This document shows positions 33,787 through 45,896 of a stretch of 64,000 nt of DNA, one piece after another. This DNA is from Zarea fungicola (Eukaryota; Ascomycota; Sordariomycetes; Hypocreales; Cordycipitaceae): NCBI GenBank assembly GCA_900169235.1, contig FWCC01000072.1, positions 1 to 64,000 of the forward strand, given 5' to 3'. Position 1 is the stretch's first letter; each line of letters begins with the position of its first letter. The notes beneath the pieces were generated by a model, which was not told the origin of the DNA, made no database searches, and saw only the letters and a list, made by a program, of their open reading frames with translations. A program made the translations under genes and the position numbers.

Positions 33787-36708
33787 TCAACTTCCAGGCA
33801 GACTGTTCTCCCGTTCTTCTTGGATTGACGCCATTACCACGCCGGCAGCGATTCGCCCTGGAGTTTGCTGACCCTTGGCAGCAGATACAACGTCCGCCTC
33901 TACAGGCGCAGGAGTATCCGCTGGTATTTTGTCTGCATCGGTAGTAATGGCAGGAGCGTAAACGTCAGAAGAGCTTGCACTTGCGGGTACACTTTTATGT
34001 AACGGTGACAAATGTATTGGAGAAGCTGACTTCCTGCTTTGCGATTCGCCATTGCGTACCGAATTACGGGGTGACACTCGACCCATCTGTTTGGCCCAGC
34101 GAAGACCGCAGCTGTTGCAGAGATCGCGCTGTCCGCTTGGTCCTCTGCGCCATTCAGGCGTATTGTGCGTATGGCAGTTGGCACAGTCGCGGATCACATT
34201 GCCAACACCCTTGCGTCTTTTTCTCTTCTTCTTGCTGGACAGCAAGCCACCGAGTTCTTCGGCGAGTATTCGATTCACCTTTTCCATCTGACGCAGTTCA
34301 AACTGCCAGCTGGAGCACTTTGTGGTTTTTAACTCGTCAAATATATTATCGTCCGATGCAAGTGCTTCGTCTTGATTGCCAAGAGCCAGTTTGCCACCGC
34401 CTGGTTGGGATATCTGGCCATGTACTGATCTACTTGGTGCAGAGCCAGCTGTAGAGCCAGGTGCGAGCGCCCTTGACGATGCCTTCAACAGCTTTGTCTG
34501 TGCGAGGAGAAACGATGGTTTTTGCCCCTCTGAAGCATCTCCAGGGTAAAGTGTGGTTTGAGCTTGTAGCCCTTGACCTCGCCGGTTAAGTACTTCATGC
34601 TTACAGGTAACAATCTTGCCCCGTCGCGCCTTCTCCAGCGTGCGGCCGAATTCAGGCCTTGAATCTTTACGCATCAGCTCCTGGATGCCCGTGGCAACAA
34701 GTGCTTCAGGCTGCAGGTCAAGAAGGGAACGGACATTTGATGACACGTATAGGAATGTACCCGATGTTGAAAGTTTGGTCCACAGTTCGCTGTCACCTAT
34801 GCCGCCGTGAGATTCGATATTCCGTCGACTGATGGAAAATACAGGTCGTTTTCGGCCGACAAGAATGATACACTTGCGGCCTTTTCCCTGATCCATGTGT
34901 ATAGACCCATGGCTTTCAAACCAAGTGTACCCACTCTGCTTTCTCCGAACTCTAAAGACAATGTTGACTTGGTCTCCCGTCGTTGCATCCTTCAGTTCTC
35001 GTGTAACAGGAACAATATCTGATGGGTGGCAAATAGTTGACAATGAGTTGCCAGTCAATTCTGCGGGATCATATTCAAGAACACGCTTACAAGCTGGAGA
35101 GAGGTAAAGGAAGAGACCCTTGAGAGACAGCACATGGATGACGTCGTCGCAATTTTCAAGAAGCATTTTATCCCATGACTGCCGGTGCCAATCCGAGGTC
35201 AGGCCCTTCGTATTGAAATCTTGCAGTATAGTCGAGACTTCGTCGACCGCCATAGTCTGCCCATTGTCGGTGTCCCAGAATGCTGACGATGGCGGGGTCC
35301 AGATATACTGGCCTATATCGCTGTGCTTGTAGTTAACAGCAACGCCACCAAACTCAGACCCTGCAATGGCGTCAGGGCATTCAACTAAGTCAATCTGGAA
35401 GCCAACGAAGTAGCGAATTTCCTCTGTATCCCATGGAATGGGAATCATAGTGAGTAGGTTAAGAAAAGGCTTGCCGCCCTTGCGATAATTAATGAGACTC
35501 TGCTGCACTTCCTGTCTCTCTTGAACCATCTTCTTCAGATTGAAGACGGCGGCATTATCAACGAACTCGCGCTTGGTCCCGGCTTCAACTTTGCCGTCTG
35601 GAGCTTGGAGGAAACGGCAATTTTGGCCGACAATGTCGTGGCTGCTATAGCCAGTAAGATTTTGGAAATTATCAGAGACGTAAACAATGGGACAGTCATT
35701 CATGGAGACGTCGCATACAACAAAAGCGCAGGACATGTCGACTGCTCCGAGATGGATTTTTGGGTTCTTTCTGGACGCAACTAACCAGAGAGCCTTCAGC
35801 ATATCGAAGCCACTCTTGGAATATATGGACTTTTCACGGAGTTCCTTCGAAGCCGAACCCGAAGCAGTTGGAGTAGTGACGACTGAGGATGTGCTTGGCT
35901 GGGCAGGGCCAGTAGAGGAAGGTTTTTCTTGAACAGGAGATATAATGGAGCTTGCAGAGGATGCCTGCTGCGAGAGTGAGGACACATTTTGGTCGACATT
36001 TGGCGCAGTGCCGCCAAGTGTGGCATCCTGCATGGGATTTGTGACTGTTTCGAGCTGATTGAGCTGAGGCGCTGCCGAAACTGGGTTGCCCTGCTGATCT
36101 GTGAAGGATGTATATTGAGCAGCGCTGGCAAATTGCATGCCATTGTTAGAGGGCATAGAAAGCTGCAGACCATTTTGAGATGTCTGTCCAATGAGCGCCG
36201 TTGTAGAGCCAGCACTTCCATTGGAAAATATGGATCCCATATCAATATTGGCAAATTGCGCTGAGACCAAGTTGTTCATAGCATCGGAAGAGAGCGCAGA
36301 GTAACTTGTGGCATCGGGCACAATGCCACCCATATTGGAAGTATCCAGCATTGGATAGTTGTTGAGCTGATGTTGTGGTGCCGACTGGAAGCCTATGAAA
36401 CTAGGATTGCTGCTTGCCGCGGCTTGATGTATGGATCCTGGGTCTGCAGCCAGCGACATTCGTCTGGCAGTCTCTTGGTCCTGTATTGGGGACGCAAATG
36501 TATGAGACGTACTTGCACGCCGTTGCAGAAGGCTCGAGTTCGCCATCATTTGGCCATTAAAAGTGTTCGCGTGAGGCATGGCCATGACAGGAGGCATTTG
36601 CTGCTGCTGCTGAAGCTGTGCCATGGGCTGCTGCTGGCTCGTGTTGTTTGGCTGCTGCCTCTGCTGCTCTTGCGGAGACAACGGGTTGGCAGAATAGTAT
36701 CCTTCCAT
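33787..36708 (-). CDS. wc-1: White Collar-1 type blue-light photoreceptor and GATA factor
   Basis: A single 973-residue exon. WC-1 with WC-2 forms the White Collar complex that activates light-responsive genes and drives the circadian clock. The order is: Gln/Asn-rich N-terminus with short poly-Q tracts (15-40); LOV domain (about 300-445) with GQNCRFLQAP, where Cys364 (codon at 35617-35619) is the flavin-adduct residue; PAS-B (about 510-620); PAS-C (about 640-745); a basic KKKRKRRK nuclear signal (826-833); and one GATA zinc finger, C842-x2-C845-x18-C864-x2-C867. The photochemical cysteine and all zinc ligands are present, so it should be functional. It lacks introns, unlike some relatives. 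The start is the first Met of the frame, after a stretch of leader with upstream frames. Confidence 0.96.
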   Translation of the reverse strand: MEGYYSANPLSPQEQQRQQPNNTSQQQPMAQLQQQQQMPPVMAMPHANTFNGQMMANSSLLQRRASTSHTFASPIQDQETARRMSLAADPGSIHQAAASSNPSFIGFQSAPQHQLNNYPMLDTSNMGGIVPDATSYSALSSDAMNNLVSAQFANIDMGSIFSNGSAGSTTALIGQTSQNGLQLSMPSNNGMQFASAAQYTSFTDQQGNPVSAAPQLNQLETVTNPMQDATLGGTAPNVDQNVSSLSQQASSASSIISPVQEKPSSTGPAQPSTSSVVTTPTASGSASKELREKSIYSKSGFDMLKALWLVASRKNPKIHLGAVDMSCAFVVCDVSMNDCPIVYVSDNFQNLTGYSSHDIVGQNCRFLQAPDGKVEAGTKREFVDNAAVFNLKKMVQERQEVQQSLINYRKGGKPFLNLLTMIPIPWDTEEIRYFVGFQIDLVECPDAIAGSEFGGVAVNYKHSDIGQYIWTPPSSAFWDTDNGQTMAVDEVSTILQDFNTKGLTSDWHRQSWDKMLLENCDDVIHVLSLKGLFLYLSPACKRVLEYDPAELTGNSLSTICHPSDIVPVTRELKDATTGDQVNIVFRVRRKQSGYTWFESHGSIHMDQGKGRKCIILVGRKRPVFSISRRNIESHGGIGDSELWTKLSTSGTFLYVSSNVRSLLDLQPEALVATGIQELMRKDSRPEFGRTLEKARRGKIVTCKHEVLNRRGQGLQAQTTLYPGDASEGQKPSFLLAQTKLLKASSRALAPGSTAGSAPSRSVHGQISQPGGGKLALGNQDEALASDDNIFDELKTTKCSSWQFELRQMEKVNRILAEELGGLLSSKKKRKRRKGVGNVIRDCANCHTHNTPEWRRGPSGQRDLCNSCGLRWAKQMGRVSPRNSVRNGESQSRKSASPIHLSPLHKSVPASASSSDVYAPAITTDADKIPADTPAPVEADVVSAAKGQQTPGRIAAGVVMASIQEERENSLPGS

Positions 36709-38217
36709 CGCGGCTGCATCTGGACCACGATACTGTCGTTCAGGGGGCTATTCCTCTCTGGATTTAATTATTTTGTGTACGCTCGGTCGAAAGAAAGCTG
36801 GCGAATAAATGGTTCGATATCGGTTTTTGGTGGTGGGTTGGCACACGCGAACAAGGCCAGTTTGGGGGAGTTCGATGTGATGCGCTCGCCCCTCTCCCAA
36901 CTACTCGTGTCCTGTGACCGGGGTAACCGGCGATGCAACAAAGAAACAGATCGGAATGGACAGTTTTCCGGCACGAATGATGGCAAAATGAGTGGCAGAA
37001 ACAAGGCGGCGCTCGTTGCGTCTGTGTAACCACTGTGGACGGATGGACTGGGGTGGTCACCTTTCGGTAGCGGAGCTGGGATGGCTCCCCTCCTGGGAAC
37101 AAGGAAATGAAAGTGTCGAGCGGGCCGCGGAGCTATTTTCACTGTCTCGGCCGGGCGGGTTCTTGGGTGCCTGCGTAAGTTTTGTGGCTATATGGCCGTG
37201 GATATGACGAGAAAACGGTTTCGTTGATGTGTTGTATGAGAGCAAGGCAGCGCGCGTGTTGTTTGCAGAGTGAAGTGAGCTATAACTTGGAAAGCACCAA
37301 ATTTCTGAGTCCTGAATGATCTGCTGGATATTCTCGCAAATGGGCAGCATGGGCAATAAGATGAGTAGGTAGGCAGGAAGCTTAGGTACTTTGTACTACA
37401 TGTAATACGGAGCGCACGCACTAGTGCAGCGCTAAATGCTAATGAGGAGCCCGAGTAACTGGCGTGGTCGTTGGAGGAGGCACTACCAAGGTTGCATGGT
37501 CGATACAAGGTACTTTGCGTTACCCAGCAGGTACTACCAGTAGGCTCCGATAGCCTCCCGCTACCAGCTACGTAGGAACCCTAGGCAATCTACGCTGCCT
37601 ATCTACCAAGTCGCGACCGAGCGTAGCCCCTTGTATGACGATTATTAGGGCCAGAACCTTGATATTAAAAGCGTACCAATCCGTTTAGAGTCCCATATCC
37701 CATATTGCGTCGAGAGGTGACATGCATCGATCTACAAGGTAAGTGGTCAGTTTAGCTAGGACAAGGTGGCGGACTGGTGTTGTTCTACCTGTTATACCGG
37801 GAGCGCCCAATAACTTTCTCTGTGGGTCTAATTATATCGTTGTCAACGGCAGAGCCAGTTTCAGGAACTTCAGTTCCTCTGGCGAATATAAATTACTTGT
37901 GCTACTGCTGCTGCTGTTCCTCAGATATCCTCTCATTAACATAGCTGTGAAAACATTTGCCCATGATAGTCTGCTGCGGAAAATGCCACTGGTGAATAAA
38001 AAAAACATTTCAAACTAACGGATAAAAGATCCCAAGTAGCTCTTCATATGCCTCCTTACTACTATACGAAGCCATGCAACTACAAACTATTTCAAGATGC
38101 CAATTCATCATAGTTCCTCTCCCTTATTTCATTCATTATATCGGATTCCCTTACCTATTTTCCCTGAGACAATTTCAGGTATGCTCCTGTCCCTTCTCTC
38201 CTCTGCTGTTCACTTCT
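36709..38217. promoter_or_regulatory. wc-1 upstream region and importin 3' flank
   Basis: A 1.5-kb spacer, both neighbours on the minus strand. The proximal part (36768-37142) holds a 124-codon minus-strand frame that ends 60 nt before the wc-1 ATG and may be an upstream ORF. At 37380-37620 the sequence is dense in GGTAC/CTACC-type words. The stretch near 37890-38210 is probably importin 3' UTR or flank. Confidence 0.45.
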
Positions 38218-41200
38218 CTAACTAAAGAAGCCCATGATCGTCCGCTGCGCATCAGGGGAGAATTGTTGCAACAGTGGCATCGGGTCAACGTTGGCTGCCG
38301 TGAGTAGATTCTTAGTAGCCGTCGCTACTCTATTGGCAGTCTGTCCTCTCAGTGTCTCAGACTCGAGAGCTTGTGCAATAAAAACAAAAAGTTTAGAAGC
38401 CTGCGCCACGACAATCGGGTTGCCCCTATAAAGGTTTTAGTATGTTTACCTCTTCTCAAGATTTCATTGTCTTTGTCAATTACTTACTGATCAATCAGCT
38501 CTGCCAGGTAGGCGTAAGCATAGGGAGCTGCCTCTTCATCGTTTGTAACTGGTAGGGTTTCAATCCACTGAGTAATGACAGTCTGCACGTCACCAACGCT
38601 GCTAGCGTTGTAGTGCAAAATCTTGGCAATTGATGCACAGGCATTTTCCGTAGCATAAACGTTGTCGTCATTTCGAGCATCGGGGATTTGTGTGGCCTGG
38701 AACAGAATTGGTAAAGCCGACCCGAGGAATTGGGACCAGGCTGCACCGCCACGATGGGCCGCAACACCAACACCATATGCCGCCGCTTGTCTAACAGCCG
38801 CCGAAGGGTTCTGACATCCCTCAATGAGGGGCTGTGAAATATAGTTGGCATATCGCACGCTCTCAGGACCGCAGTACTCTAAGACGTCGTCCATGATGCA
38901 CAATCCCCACTGGCGTTGGGTAGGGTCGGGCGATGTCAGAAACCCTTCGTATATAGGTAGCAGCTTCTCCCATGCGGGAAGAAAAGATGCACCATGGTTC
39001 TTGAAAACAGAGTGGAATGCCTTGTTCATATCGGACAACAAAGTCTGATCGTCTTCAATTGCAATCAGGGTTTCCTCGGCTTCATCTTCCACATCATCTG
39101 CCGTGGCACCCTCTCTTTCCTCAGCTCGCTGAGCAACGCGCTCTTTGTAGTCAGCGATTGTTGATTGGACAGCATCCATAAACTTGGCCATGTGGTCAGC
39201 GTTCAGGCAGTCCTTGCCAACCACCTCAACAGACTCGTAGAAGCACTGATACATCTCTGCCAGAGTGTCAATAGCAGGCTCCGCGGCAAGAACCTCAATG
39301 AGTTTCTCAACACTTGCATTCCAGAGGCCGGCCAGCTCATTGGAAGGGCTTCCATATGCCTTCTTATAGCAGCTCAGCAGCTGCGGCACCAACTTAGCAG
39401 ACATGTATCGGACTGGATCGTGGAAGAAAAAGGCAAGGCCAGGCAGCGCAATCTTCTCCATAATGTTAGCGACATAAGGGGCAAACGCACCCTCAAGCAC
39501 CTGTGCATAGACCACAAGAAGCTCGATAGCCATATGCTTATCCTCCATAGTGCTAGTTCTGATGCCAATCATCTTGCCCTTGACAGGTACAAACTCCCAG
39601 CCTTCCTCGCCGTGCAAAGCCTCGGCTTCTTCATCGTCATTGAGGAGCTGGATATCAGCCTTGGCCATAGCAAGCTCAAGGAGAGGGGGCATAACACTGC
39701 CCATGAATGGTACAAAGTCTGAGCCTAGTACACGGCACATGCGGCCCCAGCAGTGCATCAGGTACTGTGCCTGAGGGTCGTCTGCATCGGTGATGCTGGC
39801 CTGGATATTGGCCAAAAGATTTACCAGTGTCATGGCGTCCTGGCCAAGCCTATCCTTTCCAACAGCAATCGCAATCAAAGTGGCACATTCCATGGCCTTG
39901 GCACGGAGCAAGCGGTATTCCTTTTCGCTCTGGTTTTGCAGAACGTTTACTAAAAGCGGCATCAATGTGTCGTAGTACTTGGAGAATGCGGCTTCGGCGG
40001 CGTCTGCAATAGTTGCAATGGTCGATAGGGCCTGCTCCTGCACATATCTCTGTTCGCTCTGGAGCAGATTGAAAAGATGAGACAAGAGGTCATCCAGGTA
40101 TGGCTCAAGAGTCGACTTCTCGGCCTCTTCGCAAAAGTTTACCAGAGCTGCAGCGCCGTGAGACTTGACTCTCGGCTCGGGTGAGTCGAGGACAGGAATG
40201 ATGGCCTTCAGAACGCGGTCATAGTAGTCGGTCTGCATTGTGGGAGCAAAATCCGTGCTCATCTGACCAAGGGCATTGCAGCCAGCCCATCGAACCCGAG
40301 GGTGAGGGTGCTGAAGAGCAGGAATTACAAGGTCAAGCACCTGGTTCAGTTCACCAATCATGAGATCGCGGCAACCCTCAGAAATGGCGGAGATGGCCAT
40401 CAGAGCAGCATGTCTATCTTTCCAGCCGGACTGCATCATGCGAGGCAGCCAGTTGAAAGTTGGGGCCAGGATTGTCTGGCCACCAAGCTTATTTGCAAGA
40501 CGATCCATAGCCTGCTCTCCCGCGACATGGTTTTGGTCACTCTCGTCTTGGTCCAGCTAGAAGTTGAGCGTGTTAGTGTTTCTTATCGTTATTTAATTGA
40601 GCTCTCTATCGCTTACGTCGTCTGAGGCGAGCCACTCGGCAGCATCATCATCGTCCTCGCCAATCTCAGTCATAAGGCTCAGACACTGAGTAATCATGTC
40701 GGATGTGAAGGAAGGGTCCTTTCGGCACATTGAAGGCGCATACTCGGCAAATGTAGCCATAAGCTCGAGGGCGTTTTGGCGGCAGACATTATCGAGTTCC
40801 TTATCTTGGATAACAGATACGCAAAACTGAACCAAATTTTGGAAAAGTTGTTTGAACATTTTTGGCGCAATCTCGGCCAATTCGATTAAGGCGACGAGGG
40901 CCTTGCTGAGATGGTCGGAGTCTTGGGAGTCTTTGATAGGTGGGAGGATGTTGAGAACATCGGGCATCAGTGCAAAGTACTTAGTTCGGCTCTTCTTGTC
41001 GATGGTTCTAAAAAAGGCGGCGAAGGCATCCATGGCAGAAAGGCGTACCTGGAGATAGATGTGAGTACAGGCGCGAAGAAAGTGGTACTAAAGTATCGAA
41101 ATTGACGTACAGTAACAGCCTCGTCTTTGAAGCCTTTCTGGAATGCAGCCAGAACAGTCTCTGCCTGGTCATTGCCAATGATATCAGGAGTCGTGGCAAA

Positions 41201-41798
41201 CACGCGGTAGGCTGTCTCACGTTTGTCGGACTCGGGAGCCTGTGTCAGTTGGAAGAGAGCCTGGAGCAAGTCCGTCCATCGATCATCTGGAAAACTTAGT
41301 ATGTTCACTATGCGACAAGGAGTATACAAACTGCAACTTACCAATATCGCTATATTGGCGCGCGATCTCAGCAACGGCATCACTAATTTTGTTGCGCACA
41401 GTTCTATCTGTCTCAGTTCCCAGTGTCTCCAGGAGCTTTTGTCGAATAGCGGCCGCCTGGTCTTTAGCGATAGCCAGAAACAGGTCAACGGTCTGACCGT
41501 TTTCGAGCTTTCGAGTCTTGGAGGAGATACGTCGGAAAAGTAGAGCAGCAAAGGCCCGGGTCTGTACAACAGTTAGTCGGAGGCCCTTGACAGGGCTATC
41601 ATCACCTCATCGTACTTGTTCGTCTCCAGCGCCTTGAATCTGCTCAGCAAGTCCCATAAGAAGAATTTCCGGGCGTGAAGCAGTCCAGTTATTTTGAAGG
41701 TGCTCCTCAGCGCTCGATCGAATGGAGTTGTCGGCGGACTGCAGGCCTTGGAGAAGCTGTGCCAGCTCGGCGTGAATGTCGGCGGATAGAACAGACAT
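38218..41798 (-). CDS. PSE1: Karyopherin beta, importin-5/Kap121 (Pse1) type
   Basis: Six exons: 41798-41616, 41561-41342, 41286-41111, 41048-40617, 40556-38488 and 38425-38218, with introns of 54, 55, 62, 60 and 62 nt and 1095 residues. This nuclear import receptor carries ribosomal proteins, histones and transcription factors through the pore with Ran-GTP. HEAT repeats run throughout (for example HPHPRVRWAGCNALGQMSTDFAP and SPEPRVKSHGAAALVNFCEEAE). An acidic loop (TEIGEDDDDAAEWLASDDLDQDESDQ) lies near 320-350, and a second acidic stretch lies late in the protein. Order and length match Kap121/IPO5 rather than Kap123/IPO4. The sequence is fully in frame. Confidence 0.94.
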
Positions 41799-43252
41799 GT
41801 TGAGAGTCTTAGTCTGGTATTGTTTGAAAGTTGCGGATGCAGGTAACGGGCTGAATTGTTTCCAATGGCTTTGAATCCAATGTCGCTCTGTCGCGCCTTA
41901 GACTTGTTGCTGGTTGGGCGGGACGACTACAAATGCAACCTGATTTGAGCGGGGGAGGGCAATAGTTTGTGTCGACAGCCGTATCAGACACCCAGGCGCA
42001 GATGCTGTTAGATTCAGCTGGCGATTGTATCTGCCGATTTAAAACCCGGTTGGGGAAAAGGTGTCGAAAATTTTCTCGCGCCAAAAAGTGTAGTCGAGTT
42101 GCAGGTAGTTATTAGCATCGACGCGCGCTGTAGCCGCGAGGGGTTACGGAGGGGAAGAGGGGAGGAAAACTGGCAATATTTTTTTTTGTAGTTTGGTTAG
42201 CGACACCAAGAAAACCAGTGTTCCCCACCAATGACGAGGAAATTACCGGACTTTTCAGCGCAGGTCTCGAAAGAATCAATTAAAAAAAAGGGGTTCAAGC
42301 TATTTTGCGGTTAGATACAATGCAAGAAACACCTTGCATTTACATTTTCTATTTTCAACGTTCTTCCTTGTCCTGGGCATGCAACCCAGGCCGTGAGGGC
42401 GGTGCACGCGCCACGCGCGCCACAGGCAAACAAGAAATATGTTTCTCTGTGTGCGCCACAAACTTCTATTCCTTTTGTTCACCGATTGGAGGGCCACACC
42501 CGCCTCAGGTTTGGGATTTGTTTAGATGGTGTTCACGCACTCCTTTGGATATAATTATACAAGCCTGGCTTATGGTTGACCTGCGTCACATACGGCTTGA
42601 GCTATGAACGGTGGGCTCTAAATAGCGTCCGCAATTTATGTTTACCACCTTTTAACTAGTATCCAAATAGAAATATCGGGAAAGATCATGGCGGTTTTTA
42701 CACCGCCCTTACCATACGAGTGACGGAGTTGGACTTTGCTCTCAAGGAGCTAGCAACTGAGATAGGCAGCAGATGGCTACTAGCGTTAGGTGGTGTTGGC
42801 GTGCAGTAATGTGTGGTCTCTGGCATTCTGCCATTTTACCTAGCATTTCTCGTGCGAAGCTAGAAGATTAGTAGTATTGGCTGGCTCGGCGCGAAATGTG
42901 GATTGCAGCATATAAATACCTACCTCCTCCTTGAAGAGTCAGTGTCGCCTGTCTCTTTAGTGGGGCGGCTGGCTATCCGCATTCAGATGGTGCTGATAAT
43001 GAGGCAGCGTTGATAAATGCTTGTCCAACATATCGGATTAAGAAGCTCTTCTAAAACCCTTTCAACTACCTAACGAGCTGTCAACTACTTTCGGTGCATT
43101 TTTTCCGGAAGCAATTGGAGCTCAATTTAGTAAGCCCATCACTTTCGTGCTTTTTCTTGTAAACTCTGTAGTGCCACGCGGACCCGACCCCGCTATTGGA
43201 TAGAGCTCCTCTTTCTCCAGCTCTGTAATGGTGAACTGCATCACACATCATC
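41799..43252. promoter_or_regulatory. Divergent intergenic region, PSE1 / SDS23
   Basis: A 1.45-kb spacer between divergent starts. It has a T run at 42180-42187 and an alternating GCGC patch near 42405-42420 (GGTGCACGCGCCACGCGCGCC). Open frames are short and random in character. Confidence 0.45.
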
Positions 43253-44854
43253 ATGGAATCTTCATCCGGCCCTGGCAGTCGCAAAATGTCTGGCCAAAGC
43301 GATGGCTCGACTGGTGATCAATTATCATTCGCATCGGTATCCTCGTCAGCCAGTCGACAGATACCACAACGGACTCCGTCCAATTCGAACATCCATATAT
43401 CCGCACATCGACAAAGCTTTGCCGAGAACATGCGAAATATGCCATCCTCCCCGCGACATCGGCCACCATCTCTAACACATGCTGCTGTTCAGGAGCTTAT
43501 GAACCATCCGCCTACCAAGAAGCATGGTAACCCCAAGTTTGCTGGTCGAGCTTGGAGAGACATTACCGTAGGCGAGCTGCTCGCTCCAGATGACGTCCGT
43601 TGGGTTGAGTTAGACGATAGCGTGGAAGCGGCAACTAAAGTGAGTTCTCTAAACAGTTTAAAAATGCCAAACTGAAGGAATTTTTTGTTTAACGTCTCCT
43701 AGATTCTACTCAAAAGTCCGACCAATGTCGTTCTTGTCCGAGACTCCAAGACGTCCAATACCGTCACCTCTATCTTCGACTATAGGGACTTGAATACATA
43801 TCTTCTAATAGTCGTCGGTTTGACAAAACCCGAGGACCACCAGGTAGCCCTTTTCAATGAAATCATATCAAGGGCCCAGCAAGGTCAAGCAATACCACTC
43901 CGGACACTACGGCCATTTTTTGGTAGAGAGGCAACAGTCCAGCTCGACGCGGAAGATACTCTGGCCCAAGCAGTCGAAATTCTCGGTAGCGGTATACACC
44001 GGATTGTAATATCTGATTTCTCAAATCATATAATCGGTGTATTGAGTCAGTTGCGAGTAACCGACTTTTTCTGGAACGAAGGCATCAATTTTCCAACAAT
44101 TGAACGGCTCTATCCCGTCATACTACGAGATCTGGGGATAGGGACGCAGCACACGATTTCAGTAAAGTAAGTTTTTTTTTTTTAAATGTTGCTCAAGTTT
44201 AAACGTGAAAATTACGATTTCTGACCATGTTGTAGCTCTGATGCGCCTCTATCCGAAGCTCTTATAACCATGAAGGACGAAGGGTTAAGCAGCGTCGCCG
44301 TTGTTGATAATGGTAATAATGTTGTTGGAAACATATCGACAAAGGACGTTCGTCATCTTACAAGCACGTCAAGCGCGCCGCTATTGACTTCGACATGCAT
44401 GCACTTCATTTCTGTCATTCTGAACGAACGTGGCGTCGAAAAGGGCCAAGACGCCTTCCCCGTCTTTTATGTGAACCCTTATTCCACGCTGGCTCATACC
44501 GTGGCGAAACTGGTAGCAACAAGGTCTCATCGAATGTGGGTGGTCGAGTCTGCCTCGCCGTCCCCCTCCACCCCCGCGACACCCTTGCTCGCCGCACAAC
44601 CATCGTCCACAGCGGCGCCTCCATCTCCAGCACCTGCTGTTGCCGTCCCCGCTTCTGCTTTAGCTGGCTCCCTTCTCTCTGGAAGATTGACGGGTGTCAT
44701 CTCACTTACAGATGTCCTAAACCTCTTTGCCAAGACAACCGGCTTAAAACCTGGCGACCCCGGTGAGCAAAGGGCGAGACGGCGACGAAGCTCCAGCAGC
44801 TCAATTCGGCCTAGCATAGACTTGGCCAGGGCCAGCACGGATTCTCGACGATAG
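43253..44854 (+). CDS. SDS23: CBS-domain protein Sds23/Moc1
   Basis: Three exons: 43253-43639, 43703-44166 and 44236-44854, with introns of 63 and 69 nt and 489 residues. Sds23/Moc1 proteins link nutrient signals to cell-cycle entry and sexual differentiation, reportedly through PP2A-type phosphatases. A disordered Ser-rich N-terminus precedes four CBS motifs, in two Bateman pairs: about 110-190, 195-290 ([27 protein letters not shown]), 290-350 ([25 protein letters not shown]) and 365-460 (RMWVVES ... [16 protein letters not shown]). A Ser/Pro/Ala-rich insert lies inside the last CBS. The C-terminus has an RRRRSSSSS basic/serine cluster, a likely phosphorylation target. The identity is well supported by the layout. 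Confidence 0.92.
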
Positions 44855-45896
44855 AGTTGGCGTCTACTTCTTTTCCTTTTCTTCTTTTCTTCTTCTATTC
44901 TTTTCTTTGGCCAATCAAACCGAATTTTTAGTCAGCCAGCCATGTTGGAAACGAGACTTTTTTTTGGGGCAAGTCACACTCAAATTATTTCCGCCGTGTT
45001 CGGCACGAGAATTCTTTTCTGTACCTTCATCGAGACGTCATGGGTGCAGAAGCCACATCCAAGATCCGAAGCCAACGCGATAACCATACTGAGGGTACGC
45101 TACAAGCTGTACTATTTACAAATCTTAGCTATGATATACAAGGTCTCTACTGTTATAACAATTCTAAAGTACCTATACAAAACTCGGGACAGCGGCTATC
45201 ACCCGTTCGGAGATGAAAATGCTCGCTCCTAATGAGTAATACAAAATAAATCCAACCCCCCCGAAAATCCAGCCAGTTACATTGGTTATCCTGCCTCCTG
45301 TAGGTTTCCTCGAATTCCCCTAAACTTAGCTTCCCCCATCCGCTGTGATGGACGGATTGCATGCGCATGTGTTTTGGCATGGACGAGCCTGAAAGCCTGA
45401 AAGCTGAACCCGCAGCTTGGTTGAGGCAATGCCGCTGGACGCTGTGCCTTCATTCTGGATACCATAGGCATCTGAATAAGTGCGAATCAAGGACAGCGAT
45501 AGAGTGGCTCTTTTCATAAGTGCCAATTCGCAGACCCAGTGCACCAGATACAGATGTTACCTCTTTTTTCCCCTTTTCTGGAAATTATTCGACAGAATGT
45601 TTGTTGCGACTTCTTTTACTGCCGTGTTGACTCGTGCATCAACTCCCTAGTCAGCCTCGTTGTCAGCCTGCATGATCTACCCATGAATTGAGGACGTGCA
45701 TACTGGCTGAGCGCATAGCCACGCCATGAGATGAAGGGCAACGCCACATTTTCAGACTCGTAATCCTCTTCATCGACTCGATTTTCCAATGTTACTCAGG
45801 CCTCGCATCGGCGAATAGTTTGAATTTCCGCCTCTCGTAAGTAATTCGATAGTCGAGCAAACACAATAAGTTCGCCACGAGCCGCCGAAGCATGCC
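44855..45896. other. Intergenic region, SDS23 / STAND-TPR gene
   Basis: A 1.04-kb spacer. A TTCTTTT-rich tract at 44868-44910 just after SDS23 is probable 3' UTR. The minus-strand frames at 45153-45544 look random. No gene is seen. Confidence 0.45.
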
